Of a stretch of DNA of 64,000 nucleotides, positions 33,461 through 45,540 are shown piece by piece (position 1 is the first letter of the stretch; each line of letters opens with the position of its first letter). Below the pieces are notes generated by a model. It had not been told where the DNA came from. It saw nothing but the letters and a program-made list of their open reading frames with translations, and ran no database searches. A program made the translations under genes and the position numbers. Source of the DNA: Eupeodes corollae (taxonomy: Eukaryota > Arthropoda > Insecta > Diptera > Syrphidae); assembly GCF_945859685.1 (NCBI RefSeq), contig NC_079147.1, forward strand, positions 11,139,289-11,203,288, read 5' to 3'.

Positions 33461-34830
33461 TTAGTACACTAGATCTCCTCCTGACTGGGACTTATACAAA
33501 CAAGCTCTAAAGCAATATAAAAAAGAATTAAGGAAAAGTAGGAGGTCTTTTGGAGAAACTTTTGTGGTAAAATAGAAAATACTTCAGAAGCTTCAAGACT
33601 CAGGAAAATTCTCTCAAAAAGTCCAACAATACCCAGTGCTTTAAAGACAGAAGCAGGCACGTGGACTATCACAGATGAAGAATCTCTTAATCTGTTATTA
33701 GACACCCACTTTCCAGGTAGCTCTAACATACTCAATTACTTACCATCAGAGTCTCAAGCTTCTACAAGCGAATTAGTTGATCTAATAACGCGGGAAAAAC
33801 TGCAATGGGTCATAGACAGCTTTGATATATATAAATCACCAGGATCAGACGGAATCATTCCGGCCGAACTACAATTTCTGCGAAGTACCCCCAAGTTCTC
33901 TTGGAACTCCTACAAAACGGCTACTGTAGCGCTTTTTACTTGTAAAAAGGCCATAGGATCAGAATGGGGCTTCTCCCCAAAAATAACCCACTGGCTAGAC
34001 CGATACTCATTTATGGAGCTGTTGTATGGTGGACCGCACTGGACAAGATGGTAAATCTAAATAAGCTCATCAAAGTCCAGCGGTTAGCAGGTATGTGCAT
34101 CACAGGAGCACTTCACTCAACACCAACCGCAGCACTGGAAGTGCATTTAAACCCAACACCTCTTGACATCTTCTCCAAAATGGTGGCAGCCAACTCATGT
34201 GTGAGGCTTAGAGCCACCTCTCAATGGACCAGTAACAATACTGGACATACTACTATTCTAGACAGTTTCAGATCTATCCCAGATCGCTTAGACTATACCA
34301 CCCCAAAAATTGTATTCGTTAAAAGCTTCCATGTGTCAATCCCTTCAAGATCCTCCTGGGAAGAAGAGAGACCCCTGGAAGACGATACACTTCTATACAG
34401 ACAGTTCAAAGACCGATCACGGAGTTGGAAGTGGTATCTTTTCGGAACAACTGAATCTCAGTGTATTCTATAGACTTCCCAATCAATGTAGTGTATTCCA
34501 GGCAGAAGTAATGGCGATTAAAGAAGCACTATCCTGGCTCAAAGAAAACGTTATATCTTGTAAGGATATACGAATCTTCTCAGCCAGCCAAGCCGCTCTT
34601 AAATCTCTCGCATCTGTCTCCACAAACTCTCGAACAGTCCACGATTGTCAATCATCTCTGAAGGAGATGACGGAACAGTTTAACATTCACCTCATTTGGG
34701 TGCCGGGCCACAGAGACATTCCGGGAAATTGTAAAGCCGATGAGCTCGCCAAAAACAGAGCACTTCTGCCTTATGTTAGACATAGGAACACCACTTGCTA
34801 CATGCAAATATTTTCTTAAACAATATGCTC
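33461..34830 (+). mobile_element. LINE fragment with RT start and RNase H domain
   Basis: The start 'DWDLYKQALKQYKKELRK' (33480-33533) is the pre-RT linker. 'LQWVIDSFDIYKSPGSDGI' with 'IPAELQFL' (33800-33880) is the RT fingers. A deletion then leads to the thumb 'LARPILIYGAVVWWTAL' (33990-34040) and 'KVQRLAGMCITGALHSTPTA'. The RNase H domain in another frame (34386-34770) has 'HFYTDSSK', 'QAEVMAIKEALSWL', 'IFSASQAALKSL' and 'WVPGHRDIPGNCKADELAK'. The third catalytic residue, normally Asp in 'xSDSQAA', is Ala (GCC at 34583-34585). RNase H degrades the RNA strand in some R1/I/Jockey-type LINEs. This copy is dead. Confidence 0.8.
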
Positions 34831-34899
34831 TAGAATCAACTGTGTTATAAAGTTGCAAGAGGGTTTGAAAATGCTCTTCAGACCCAAATCATCTATACT

Positions 34900-35455
34900 T
34901 AGTACTTACTTTAACAAAGCATTTCATAGGGTTTAGCATGACATATTATTTCACAAATTGTCGAAGCTTGGTTTTCATTCCATATTTTTAAAATAAAAAC
35001 TTTCTTATTCTTATTAGTACCCGCGGCGGGATGGTTATTGCATAGGACTTTCATGCTAGAGGGCTTGGCTTCAGCTCCTGCCAGTTCCACCTAAAGTTTT
35101 TTTTTCACAGATACTGCCTCTAACGAGAAAAAGACAAATCCTCATGAAAAGTTCAAATAAGCCTTTCGCATTCGGCATAAAAACTAGAGGTACCCTTCAT
35201 TACTGATATGACTCCCACATAAGAATTTCTAAGAGATACAAGACACTAGACCCTGATGCTCCGGGAATTTTACGCTTTTATTTATTTATTATGATCTTAT
35301 CTCATTGATCGAACCCAATTCGTGGAGATATAAATAAAGTTTTGTTTCTAAGTGCTTAAAGGAATCTTGGGCGTCCCACAAGGAAGACTCATTAGTCCTT
35401 TGTTCTTTAATCTATTTATAAACGATATTCCACACATTTTCCAGTTTTCAAGGTA
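34900..35455 (+). mobile_element. LINE RT fragment interrupted by a SINE
   Basis: 34905-34992 reads 'NKAFHRV', a stop, then 'HDILFHKLSKLGFHSIFLK' (RT motif A region). 35349-35450 reads 'KGILGVPQGRLISPLFFN' and 'LFINDIPHIFQF' (motif B region). In intact RTs these blocks are about 30 residues apart; here the SINE at 35016 separates them. Stops inside motif A show it was already degenerate. Confidence 0.7.
35016..35310 (+). mobile_element. tRNA-derived SINE, copy 2, nested in a LINE
   Basis: Starts AGTACCCGCGG and aligns with copy 1 through GATGGTTATTGCATAGGACT, TTCCACCTAAAGTTTTTTTT and ATTCGGCATAAAAACTAGAGG. The B box is degraded (GGCTTCAGCTCC). The 3' limit is approximate. Confidence 0.7.
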
Positions 35456-35469
35456 TATGAACAAACTTA

Positions 35470-35555
35470 ACCTAACTGTTATACAAAGGCGTACGTGGCA
35501 TTAAATTGAACATACCCTTTGAAAAGGCGATGTAGTGGAACCCAGTCCCATAGGA
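35470..35555 (+). mobile_element. Small fragment of LINE family 2
   Basis: CTGTTATACAAAGGCGTACG and the following 60 bases match the C-terminal region of copy 1 at 15374-15440 (CTATTATACGAAGGCGTAAG). Confidence 0.6.
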
Positions 35556-35577
35556 GAGCTGAAAAGTGGGTCGGTAT

Positions 35578-35729
35578 AGAATTTATATTCTAATGAAAGC
35601 GATGGGAATATATTTAGAGAATGAAACAAGGTACGGTAGAATAAATTACTTATGTACTTGTTAATAGTCATATAGTTCCCTTCTTTTATTTCTGAATCTC
35701 CAAATCGCTTTCATTAGAATATAAATTCT
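35578..35729. repeat. Perfect 26-bp inverted repeat with 100-bp loop
   Basis: 35578-35603 and 35704-35729 are exact reverse complements (ends AGAATTTATATTC and GAATATAAATTCT, with GAAAGCGAT/ATCGCTTTC inside). A hairpin with a 26-bp perfect stem could form. It lies just upstream of the copia fragment, and its origin is unknown. Confidence 0.85.
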
Positions 35730-35759
35730 ACAAGTTATGGACCAGCTGGTGTTAAAAAT

Positions 35760-37085
35760 TTTTACTCGCCGTAGCTCTTGTAAAAAACTTTAAAACTTCT
35801 TTAGAGATCTGGGATTTCTTGGCTTCCAGCTATGATAGGAAGAGTGTGCGACAAAAGGCCGAAGAGTTCAAGAAACTATTAAATATTCGTATGGACAATA
35901 CTCAAACTATGTACGAGTACCTGCGGGAATTTTGTGCCATAATCAGTCGTTTGACGGAGCTAGAAGTAAAACTCGACCATGACCTCCTTGTGGTCATACT
36001 TCTAGATAGTCTCATTCGCAGCGACATACTACTTTGAAAACTGCCCGTATTGTATTGGGTTGGCGATAAAAAGCCAAAGTTATCAAATCATAATGCCTTC
36101 AAAGTTAAAGGTAAATTTAATAATTTTTTTTCTCATTCCAAGGTATTGCAACTACAATTGCTGACGTTGCGGACGAAGAGGGCATAAAGCAAGTAATTGT
36201 CGATTAGATGGAGAATTAGCAAAACAAGCTGATGACTCGTATTGCGAAACAGGTTTTATAATGCAGGAATCTTTGGAGATCTCTCCAACGAGACCGCTCG
36301 AGGTATCAGATAACCCTAAAAAGAAAAGTTCTCGTTAGGGCTTGGATAGTGGGGCAACATCCCACATGTTCCACAGCGAAAAAAGGTTTTCTTCTCTATC
36401 TAAACGTCACATTGGTTTTGTCAAACTAGCGAATGATGAACAAATAAAGATCATGGGTATCAGGACAGTTAACATTGTCAGCGAAGTCAATTAAAACACC
36501 TGTTTTTTGCTCACTTTTTAATACACATTTTGTTCCAGATCTTAAATAAAACTTGATTTCAATCAACTGTGAATGGTGTGAAAGATTATTTTAAGGCTGA
36601 TAATACAAGAATTGCAAGCAAGAGTTAACACAAACTCTTAAGTGCAAACGAATCTGAGGAACTTTATTTTGTCTCTCCATTCAAAGAAGAAGCCTGTTAA
36701 AACACAAAGTCTGGGAACGTCAGGAATATAAAAGCAACAGGAGATTTCAAAACCTGGCACAAGAGGATGGTACACCTAAATGCAGCATCCCTGAGACATA
36801 TGCAACGTGAAAAAATGTTGGAGGACTTCCAGAGTTTAAAAATTATAAGCTGAACTGTGATGCATGCATCAGAGGGAAACAAACACGTCTGCCATTTGAT
36901 ACAAAAAATGAAAAATCGACATTATCTTGCTTGGAGATAATACATTCCGACATATTATGGGGACCTATGAAAACAGAATCTCTGAGTAAGTCTCTATATT
37001 TTGTTACATTCATAGATGATTTTTCTAGAAATATATTCGTGTATGTGTTATGCATAGGTTTTGGAAAAGGGGTACAAGACCCGTA
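35760..37085 (+). mobile_element. Ty1/copia retrotransposon fragment (Gag, zinc knuckle, protease, integrase start)
   Basis: Gag segment 'EIWDFLASSYDRKSVRQKAE' and 'TMYEYLREFCAIISRL' (35800-36035). CCHC-like 'CGRRGHKASNC' (36166-36198). Protease box 'LDSGATSHMFHSEKRF' (36341-36390). Pre-integrase 'MVHLNAASLRHMQREKMLE' (36766-36825). Integrase zinc-binding 'CDACIRGKQTRLPFD' (36857-36902) and core 'YFVTFIDDFSRNIFVYVL' (36998-37052). Frames change several times and stops interrupt it. RT, RNase H and both LTRs are absent here. Confidence 0.85.
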
Positions 37086-37385
37086 ATTTAAAGTCGAGAT
37101 GTGTAATTTCATCTACACTTAAATTTACAATGAATTTAAGTAAATAGTAAAATAAGTGTAAGTGTTGCCGTAGCATAATAATAATTCATTTCGTTTAACA
37201 GTCGGCCTAGGAGTACTTCGCAAATAATGGTCTAACTAAAAGCTGCACGGCTGAGGAAAAGTTGAGAAGATCTGAGATATAAATATTTCTACACATCGGA
37301 CACTATCGCCTACTCCTAGGTTAAGTGAAGGCCTTATGGCCCGTTGGTGAACTTCATAGACGTAATAAAAAAATAAAAAAGTTTC
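37086..37385 (+). mobile_element. Probable 3' end of a poly(A) retroelement
   Basis: 37200-37385 is GC-richer than its surroundings, contains GGCCTTATGGCCCGTTGGTG and ends in AATAAAAAAATAAAAAAG. CCTAGGAGTA (37206) and TACTCCTAGG (37311) form an inverted pair. It looks like a LINE or SINE tail on the + strand, but no coding part is attached. Confidence 0.45.
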
Positions 37386-39774
37386 GTTAAATACAATTAA
37401 AAATCAATGATTTAACATCTTCATATATGTAAATCAATTGAAAACAACCGCGACGTTTCAAGCGGAAGTTTGTTTGTCTAGGTTTAAAAGTATTTCCGTC
37501 TAAAATAAAACAACACTCAATTTTTTATATTTTTTTTTTTTACTTTTTCATCATATTTTGTTTGTTGTATATTAATAATTCTTTTGCATAATAATTAAAT
37601 AATATAATCTCTTACGATCGCTCCTGTAGTACATACATACATATATTTACGTTTTGTCATGTGTTTTTCTGTAATTTTCATAATTAAATTATTTCATTTA
37701 AGTAATAAATTATAATAGATTGTTTTTTGTTTTTGTTGTTGTCTTCATTTTATCTTAGATCATGTTTAACTAACTTTTTTTCTCATATTAATATATATAT
37801 TTTTATTTTATGACTTAAAATCATTTTCAGAGTTCAGACTGATCACACGAATTGAATCTCACAATTGATTTTATTTTTCATTTGTTTTTTTTTTTTTAAT
37901 ATTAATTTCTTATTAACTAAATTATTTCCTTGTCTCAAAAAGGACGACATAAAAATTGTATTTTTTTTCTGTTTTTTTGCTGTTGTTTAATGTATAATTT
38001 TAATTTTAATTTTTTTGTCGTACCTAATTTACTTTTTGTGTTATATTTTATCTTATAATTATGTGTTTTTTAAATTTTGTTTTTTCGTTTTTCAATAAAT
38101 TTGTTCTCATTTTTTTCATGTATTTACAATTTTCTTTAATAAAATATCTATTTATCTTTTGTTTTGTATCCGTTTTGATTTAACCTATTTTTATTTTTTT
38201 TTTTTTACTATATATTTAGTAATTAATGCTAGTTTTTAAATTTTAATATCGTGATTTTAATTTTAAAGTTATTCTATAATACTCGTTTCGATTAAGTGAA
38301 ACTAAAATATGTTTGTTTTGTATTATTTTTTCGTTTTTTTTTTTTAATGGAAAACAGGACATCAAAGAAGTTATCAAAAGCTAAAGGTAAGTAGTTTTAA
38401 AACGAAAAAATACTGATATTAGGACATAGAGAATAGTTATTGTGTTTTGGTTGAGAAATTATAACAAATACTTGTGCAGATTTCTTAAAAGTTTGACAAA
38501 ATATGAAAAAAAGGACAATAAAATGGTAAATTATTATTAGGTTTTTTTTTTAAATATGATGATGGAAACTTGAGTTATTCTGAATTATATATTTTAATGA
38601 GTATATACATTGATTTAAATTTGTATGACACATTCTGTCGATAACAAAATGATTTGTATAAATATATTTTTTTTAAATGATGAGATTGGAGTTATTCGGG
38701 AGGGTTTCCAATAGCAACTATTAATAAATAAGCACGAAATCAAGGTTAAGGTTTAACTAACAAATACAAATTGGGGAATTGAAATAATGGCATGACTTTG
38801 GTTTAGCTTACAAAAAATCCATGATAAAAAATGCAAACAAATCTAAGGCAAACACTTAAAATTTAGAGGACCAGTTTATATTCCTAATAAGAAAATGAAC
38901 TGTCCTTCAATGCTCCTTGGACTCATCATGTTTTAAATGTAACATAAATGTTTCAAATTAATCATAAAGTTTCATGTAGCCGATAATAAGTTGTGTTATT
39001 CATCTTCACTCCATTCTTGAATAAATCATTCGTTTTTGAAGGAAATATTCATTATACGTTGATGTTTTGATTATGATCTATACGAAAATTTGAGAGTTTT
39101 AAGTTGAAAACTGCATTTGAAAATGCTTAACATGCGTCTGACAAGCTGAAGGATGAAACTTAAACTTCTTGGATACATGTTTTTTAATCAGGGAATTTTT
39201 TCTATTTTTTTTTAAATCACTAATGTGGTTATAATTTCGTTCTGAAAGTCGAAAAAATGGTCCATTCCCAAAACATGCTGCCGGCTCTTAGAGTAAATAT
39301 AGTGTACTTTAGTGTAATTGAATTATTACATAACTTTTAGACATGTCTTTCTAATGTTTTTTGGTCAATCCAATATTTTGAAATTTTTCCTTTAACGCCT
39401 TTTTCAGATTTATTGACAAGCGTTTGTCCAATACTTTCACAAATCTTCCAATGTATTTAGAACCAGAGATTTTGTTGGGTGAGGAAGAGGTTGTGGAGTG
39501 CTAGCCATATTTATACATCTTGATCCGTTTTTTTGAGGTCATTTTTGTACTGACATTTCAACAACTAGGAAAGATTTGTAGCTTTATAACATTTGTTTGT
39601 ATGGTTTCTTTTTAAATGTCCATATTAATTAGTCTGTTTAAAATGCTGCCCAAAACCAGAGCTTCTCGGACACAATGATGCACTATAGATGCTAGGTTTA
39701 TTTTTTGAAGTTCTGTGTAAGACATTCTAGACAAAGTTATACGGTCATAAGTCTGAAAAACACTGGGCAAGTTC
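37386..39774. other. AT-rich stretch, strongly T-rich on the + strand at 37500-38350
   Basis: No gene is recognised. The T-run bias resembles that of the region just downstream of Ptp99A (45900-47540), so it could be distal 3' UTR of that gene, but nothing shows this directly. Confidence 0.4.
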
Positions 39775-40313
39775 AGCCAACATAAGGGACTTCATTTGCA
39801 GTCTAATTCATTCTTTGAATATAAATTATGACCGAGGCAACTAGTAAGTTTTTCAAGCGTCATGAATTTCAAATTCAGAACTTTGCTTCGCAAATCTCTA
39901 CTTTAGGTTTATAGTACAAAAAGTACCAGCACAATTATTATCTTCAAAACACTCCTCAGGCAAGTCAAAATCCACCACAATTTGTATTTTGTATGGTAAA
40001 GAAATATTATTTATTTCTTTTAGAAATTGACAAGGCAGCCTTTTACAGAAAGCATTTAATAAAGTTGTGCAGAAAATAAATACATCATAAAGTAATAAAT
40101 TTCAGCTTTCAGTTGAATGGAAAAACATTATCAACTGTCATTTTTATAGAAGTAGACTTGAAGTGACAGTTGGGGAGATTTTTCTTGACTAACTTTCCAG
40201 TTAACTTTCCATTAAAGTTGCCTTAATTGGAAGGTAATCTTTTTGTCAGCTGGCCAATCAGATACTAGAAACTTGCCTAACTTTCAAGTCCCTTATGTGG
40301 TCTGAACCTGCCC
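39775..40313. mobile_element. Foldback/MITE-like element, short copy
   Basis: Ends are inverted repeats: the left end starts GGGCAAGTTCAGCCAACATA, and the right end (reverse complement from 40313) starts GGGCAGGTTCAGACCACATA; both continue AAGGGACTT. Internal parts match the larger element at 58915-60145, including the segment around CAGCTTTCAGTTGAATGGA and TTGCCTTAATTGGAAGG near the right end, and in reverse orientation the block at 59526-59705. It has no coding potential, so it is non-autonomous. Confidence 0.7.
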
Positions 40314-43299
40314 ATTGAATCTTCCTCCAACAGAAAAATCATCGAAATCTCAGAAACTCTTTGACTTGCCTTTGTATTCGATTACGTACAATATCCAATT
40401 TCTTTTCTTGATTCACCTCCAAGTCCAAAGACGAACTTTATGCTTGGCCCTTTCAAAGCAAGTCACACCCTATCAATGATCCGAATGGTATATATCGGCT
40501 TTTTGCTAGTATTTTACCAATCTCTGCATACGGTTTGCTATGGTTGCTTTTCGATTAGACTAAGTAGTCTCTTCTTTTAAGACTAATATTGCACTCTTGA
40601 GATTTTGAAAAACTGCAACTAAAATTATTACATTTTTGGGCAGAACTGTTAAGATTGGAGGGCATTTTGTTTATAATAATTTAGATGTGCTAATAATTGT
40701 TTGCTAGAAAATTAGTAGTTTTGAGGTGATTATTTTTATTCTTTGGATATCCTCAAATAGTAGTTGACGAAATCAAATGCATTTGATAATAAATAAATAC
40801 AACCATCAAAGTTAGAACAAAACGTCTGAACAATCTCACATATTTGTGAAAGCGTAAAAGAATGTTATAAGTTTAAATATCGTCGTGTGTCAACAAATGT
40901 ATGGATCCAAATTTGTTCGAATTAAAAAATTCAACTTTTGTAAGTGTGTTCGAATTTCTGTTGAGGATTCTAAACTATTATTGGTAAGATACCAGGGTTA
41001 TTCCATATATTTTAATAAAAAGACAATATTTATTTTTAAATATTTCATACCATATTTTTCAAGACCTTCAATACATTTTTCTTTAGTGTTTAGTGATTTT
41101 TGGAAACATATTTTCCAAATGAGAGACTTTTTAAATATGCTTTATGCATAGAAAAATGGAGAAAAATCTAAAACTTGGTTTATTGATAAATTCAATAAAT
41201 TAGATAGAACTTCGATTTAACAGTCCACCATATTTTGGGGACCCAGGATATTAGAATTTGGTTCAAGACGCCCGTTTTGACATTATGGGCTTCTGAATTA
41301 ATATTAAACTTTTTTAATACATTTTTTATTTACACTTTTTATCTTGAGAATAAATTTATCACAAAATTTCATGAAACTTTACGTTCTTATAGTTTCTATC
41401 ATTTAAGTTGTATGCATCATATGATATTCAAGAGATTCCAGGACTTTAATATCTAAGTTAATTGTTCAGTTTAGACATGAAGAAATGCTCGAGTTCAATT
41501 TTTTTTTGAAAATTATTTTTCCAAAGATAAACCGAGAATTATTAGATCGAGCTTTTTGCCCATGTTAAAGTGAATTTGGGTGTTTCACAATTCGTTATCG
41601 TGAATTATATTTTCGAATATGCAAATCTGTATTTCGGTATGTTCCATTTTTCTACCGCATTCAAATCACATTTTTTATTTCTGTGAATTGATCTTTGATA
41701 GCTTCCTTCCTTCTGCTAGGAATCGGAGGGTTGCATTAAGTTTTTGAATTGAAGGAATCGGTGAAGCTACTTATAGCTGCTTAGCTACTTATTCCCCTTA
41801 GAACATATAAAAAAGCGTCTTTGCTTTGCTTAGATAAATCTAATATATTTGATTTGTCTCGCAAAATTCATCTTATTATTCTCTTGAATTTTGCTCCCTA
41901 TTTTCACTTAAAATTGCCAATAATATTGCATCCATCTTCAAAATAGCAAACCTGAAGAAGTCGTGAGTAGCGACGAAACGTTGGGTAAAAGATGAAATAA
42001 AGTTTTTTATTTGCATTTAAAATCAATTGACCAAAACCAAAATTACCAAACATAAATCTACACAAGTAGCAAACATTTTACTTCAGAAACAAAATAAAAA
42101 TGGATGATCCTTCAGTCCTGACAGTTCGAAGCAATTTCTAAGTTTTCGAAAATGATCGAATTAAAGAACATGCAATTTCATTTCATTTCCCAAAAACTAT
42201 ACTTCCATTAACTATTACACTATTACACAAATTGATCAATAAATTAACTCAAATAAAATTGAAAAGTGATTTCAATTCACTTTCGATCGAAATTCGGAAC
42301 ATGGGCGTTTAATTTATTTTAGAACTTCGCCAAGAAATTAGACGTAGTAGGTGTTTCAATATATTAAGTCTCCAAAAATTCGGTTGTTTTAATCTTTTTG
42401 TGTAGATAAAGAATGATTTCATGTCTTTTATTTTACAATTTTTTTCAAAAAACTGTCTTCAAGCAAAAGCTTGTATAGAATTCTAAATCGACCGTTCTAT
42501 GTTCCTTTAAGCAAAATCAACTTTTATTGGATGCAGTTCTTCTAAAATATCCTTACAGTCGATTACAGTTTCTTTTCTAGGCTCATCGGCACATGGTTTT
42601 GATTAATCAAGATTAATTTTGTAGGGAATTTCTAAAACTAATCAACACTAGTCTCATTTTTAGCGGATTTCGACGTGAAAATACATTTTTCAAAGAAAAA
42701 AAAAAGTTTTTCGGCGATGTTTTATTGAATCTAGTCACACTTATGCTTAAAAGCACTTCCCTATCTATCTTTCGGCATGTGACAAAACAAATCTTGGAAT
42801 ACTAGCTAACGCTTATATTTGTGTAACATTAACCACTCTTGCATTTCAGAGAATAAACCTTTTTACTAAGAGTACAAATACAAATATTTCTTTTCTAAAG
42901 TCAATTGTACGAAGCATTTATACAAATGGCAGTAAGTTTATGTCTTCATTGACTCAAATTTGTAGTTAAATACACCACCAACCACTAGGATAAGGCCACA
43001 CATTTTAAAAAAAAATGTGTCTGCTTTAAGTTTTGTACCCGGAAACTTTTATTATTCGTGAATAGGTACTTATTTCCCCATTATAAATTAAAAACAAATT
43101 AACAGGCAAATTAGAAACAAGCATTGGAATTTTTTAGTAGGTATCCAATTATGAACGACTAATTAATTTTAAAAATTTCCTTGAAGAAGCATTTATGTCC
43201 TATCTTTTAAAATTCGTGTATGGAATATCTAAGAGAATGTTGAAAACAACTGTTTTGATTTAAAATTGTAACACAAATAGGTTCCAGAAAGGCTTTGAC
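40314..43299. other. AT-rich stretch without a recognised gene
   Basis: Open frames at 40885-41151 and 41235-41456 are AT-driven and match no family I know. A hammerhead-like motif lies at 41952. Confidence 0.45.
41952..41979 (+). ncRNA. Hammerhead-ribozyme-like core motif (degenerate)
   Basis: CTGAAGA, then a hairpin with stem GTCG/CGAC around the loop TGAGTAG, then GAAAC. This is the order of a hammerhead core (CUGANGA, stem II, GAAA). One extra A lies between CTGAAGA and the stem, and I could not find a good stem I/III pair. ATGAAATAAAG follows 11 bases later. Penelope-type and some other retroelements carry such motifs, but no RT is seen next to it. Confidence 0.3.
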
Positions 43300-44770
43300 A
43301 ACTACAGAAAGAAATAGATGTTTTCAAGGATTTGGGACTTTCAGGACGTGAAATAGCAAAGAGACTTAACGGAAGCAAGACAGTTATAAGCAATTAACTT
43401 GCTGATCCAAAAAAATATGGGAAACAACAAAGAATCCCTACCGCAGATGTAAAAAGATCAAGATAAATTAATTCTACGGCTTGCCTCAAGTTCCACTATG
43501 GCAGTGACTAAAATATGGTTCAAAAGTGTAGTATCAGCAAGAACGGTACAGAGTCCAGCAACAAACCTCCCGTATTTTTTGACTTATTCATAAATATAAA
43601 ATGGTATTCCGGGTGTAGATAGATAGAGGTCTACGTGCCGTTTTCTGGTTCCGTCTGGTGGTTCTGCAGAACTGTTTGTGAAGACATTATTTAAAACATT
43701 CCCGTTGGTGCTGTTTTAATTTTGTCTGACGAGGCCCATTTCCATTTATCGGCTACTGTACATAAACAAAATTTCCGATACTGGGCAACAGAAAACCTTC
43801 GAAAAATTCATCAACTACCACTTCACAGCCCTTATGTGACTGTTTGGTGAGCTGTTGCTGAATTTGGTGTGTTAGGTCCGTAATTTTTCGAAGAAAATGG
43901 GAAAAAATCAATCAATCAAATCAATCCAACGAAACTTAAATCAGTTTACTAGAAACAAAAAAGAATTCTGGTTCCAACAAAATGGATATGGGAGATCTTT
44001 TTGCCGGACCGTGTACATACAAGTCATACTATCCCGAGGGAAACAACTTTTTTTTTTAATAAGCGATGTTCAAGGGAAGTAAATGATCTTATGATGGTAA
44101 TATAACCAATCAATCTAAAAGCTCTACGTTCAATACTTTCCAAGAGGCTTAACTAAGTTTCAGGAGCACCAGCCCAGATATGGGAGTTATACTCAAGCTT
44201 TGGACGTATATAAGTCTTGTAAATAACAGCCAGATCAGAGGGGGATAAAAACTTCTTGAATCGCCTTAGAAAACTAAAAAATAATCGTGTGCATTTCCAT
44301 GAGAGCATTTTGATTGAAAAAAAAATTATCTTGACAGTTTCGAAACGTTTATTTCTATGGTCTGAGAAAGGATGAGCTTATTTTGAGAAGCCATAATAGC
44401 CGTACATAAGTTGCGTGTGGGGAGCTATAACCTATGGCACAATCGACTCAAAACTTTTGTTCACAACAATGAACTGGAACAACTATTACAAGACATCTCC
44501 TCTTATCCACTCTTCCAGGGTTTTAAAAAGTTGGATTCAATCAGAAGGCTTTCAACATTTTATTGGACTTAAAGATAATTGAAAACTTTTGGTCATGGCA
44601 ATCTTGTAAAATTTATTAAGGTTGCAACCAATATGAACTCAAGGACACATTAATCGAAGCTATTCGTGATATTAAAAAAATAACTGCGATAACTACTCAA
44701 AACCGTTTATGGTTATATTCAAATATGGTTGACATACAAATTATTAATTTTAAAAAAAGTTATACATAAA
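43300..44770 (+). mobile_element. Tc3-like transposon wreck, split by a LINE fragment
   Basis: N-terminal DNA-binding part 'DLGLSGREIAKRLNGSKTVI' (43333-43392). First catalytic block 'ILSDEAHFHLSATVHKQNF' (43715-43772), with 'LPLHSPYVTVWCAVAEFGV' (43815-43871). Second block 'EFWFQQNGYGRSF' (43960-43998), where the usual QQDG Asp is Asn. Third block 'IENFWSWQSCKIY' (44568-44606), with 'NQYELKDTLIEAIRD' after it. Stops and slips are frequent. A LINE piece sits between blocks two and three. The terminal repeats were not found. Confidence 0.7.
44050..44290 (-). mobile_element. LINE fragment inside the Tc3-like wreck
   Basis: ACTAAGTTTCAGGAGCACCA and about 200 bases around it match 52019-52205 of the LINE at 51610-55660 (for example GGGAGTTATACTCAAGCTTT and GACGTATATAAGTCTT in both). 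It covers the RT C-terminal region on the - strand ('LGFLRRCKKFFSPFDLAVIF' region). Confidence 0.75.
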
Positions 44771-44864
44771 TGTTACAAAACCATAAAATGCAAACATTTC
44801 ATTATTTTTATTGGCTTTTCCAAATTTCCATTTGTATGTAGCCTCAACCTGTATTATAAATTAG

Positions 44865-45489
44865 GTGGCGCAACAGTCTAACAAAAATGATCAGCCTCGG
44901 AACCCGACGATCCTCTCAAATAAATTTTTCCTGGCAACCGTTGGAAAAAGTGAAGAGCTTTCAATACCTTGGAAGTATCGTCCCCATCGAAGGCGGAACC
45001 GAACAAGACGTCATCTGCCGCATCGGCAAATCATAAGCGAAGTTCGGTATGCTGTCAAAAATTTGGAGGAATAACTCTATCAGCTTAAGAACAAAGTAAC
45101 AAATGTCGAATTTGTGCTTCTTTATGGATGCAGCACTTGGGAGGTTACTTTAGCCATAACAAAAAAGCTGCAAACCTTCGTGAATAGATGTCTTCGTAAC
45201 ATCCTATGGATATCAAATGAGGTCCTTCGTGGAAGGACAGGTCAGGAATCTATAGAATCTATAATACGATAGCGTAAGTGGCAATGGATTGGACATTCTC
45301 TTCGAAAAGGTAACGACTGCATTGCAGGCCAAGCAATGCAGTGGAATCCGCTCACTCAAGAAGGAAGAAGAGCTGGACGACCGAGAAGCACATGGCCTAG
45401 GACAGTCGATGCGGAATCAGCGTCACTAGCCAAGAGTTGGAGGAAGCTGAAACACATCTCTGTAAACCGTACACTATGTAAGTAAGTAA
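44865..45489 (+). mobile_element. LINE family 2, copy 3 (3' part)
   Basis: 'FQYLGSIVPIEGGTEQDVIC' (44958-45020) is the block after RT motif C. 'KFGMLSKIWRNNSISL' and the C-terminal 'ATMDWT'-region follow, and the 3' end CTATGTAAGTAAGTAAC (45473-45489) carries the family tail. The 5' limit is uncertain; the first 20 bases (GGTGGCGCAACAGTC) resemble the reversed 3' end of the RTE copies. Several stops. Confidence 0.7.
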
Positions 45490-45496
45490 CAGTATA

Positions 45497-45540
45497 GCAT
45501 GACAGTCCTATGCAATAACCATCAGGACACAAGTAGTACA
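45497..45540 (-). mobile_element. SINE head fragment
   Basis: In reverse complement this reads TGATGGTTATTGCATAGGAC, then TGTCATGC, matching the head of the SINE at 35016. Only the first 45 bases or so are present. Confidence 0.6.

Noticed and set aside
34652..34858. - strand frame of 68 codons
   Set aside because: Antisense of the RNase H domain on the + strand.
40885..41456. Two open frames of 88 and 73 codons
   Set aside because: AT-rich composition, no domain, no splice-consistent neighbours.
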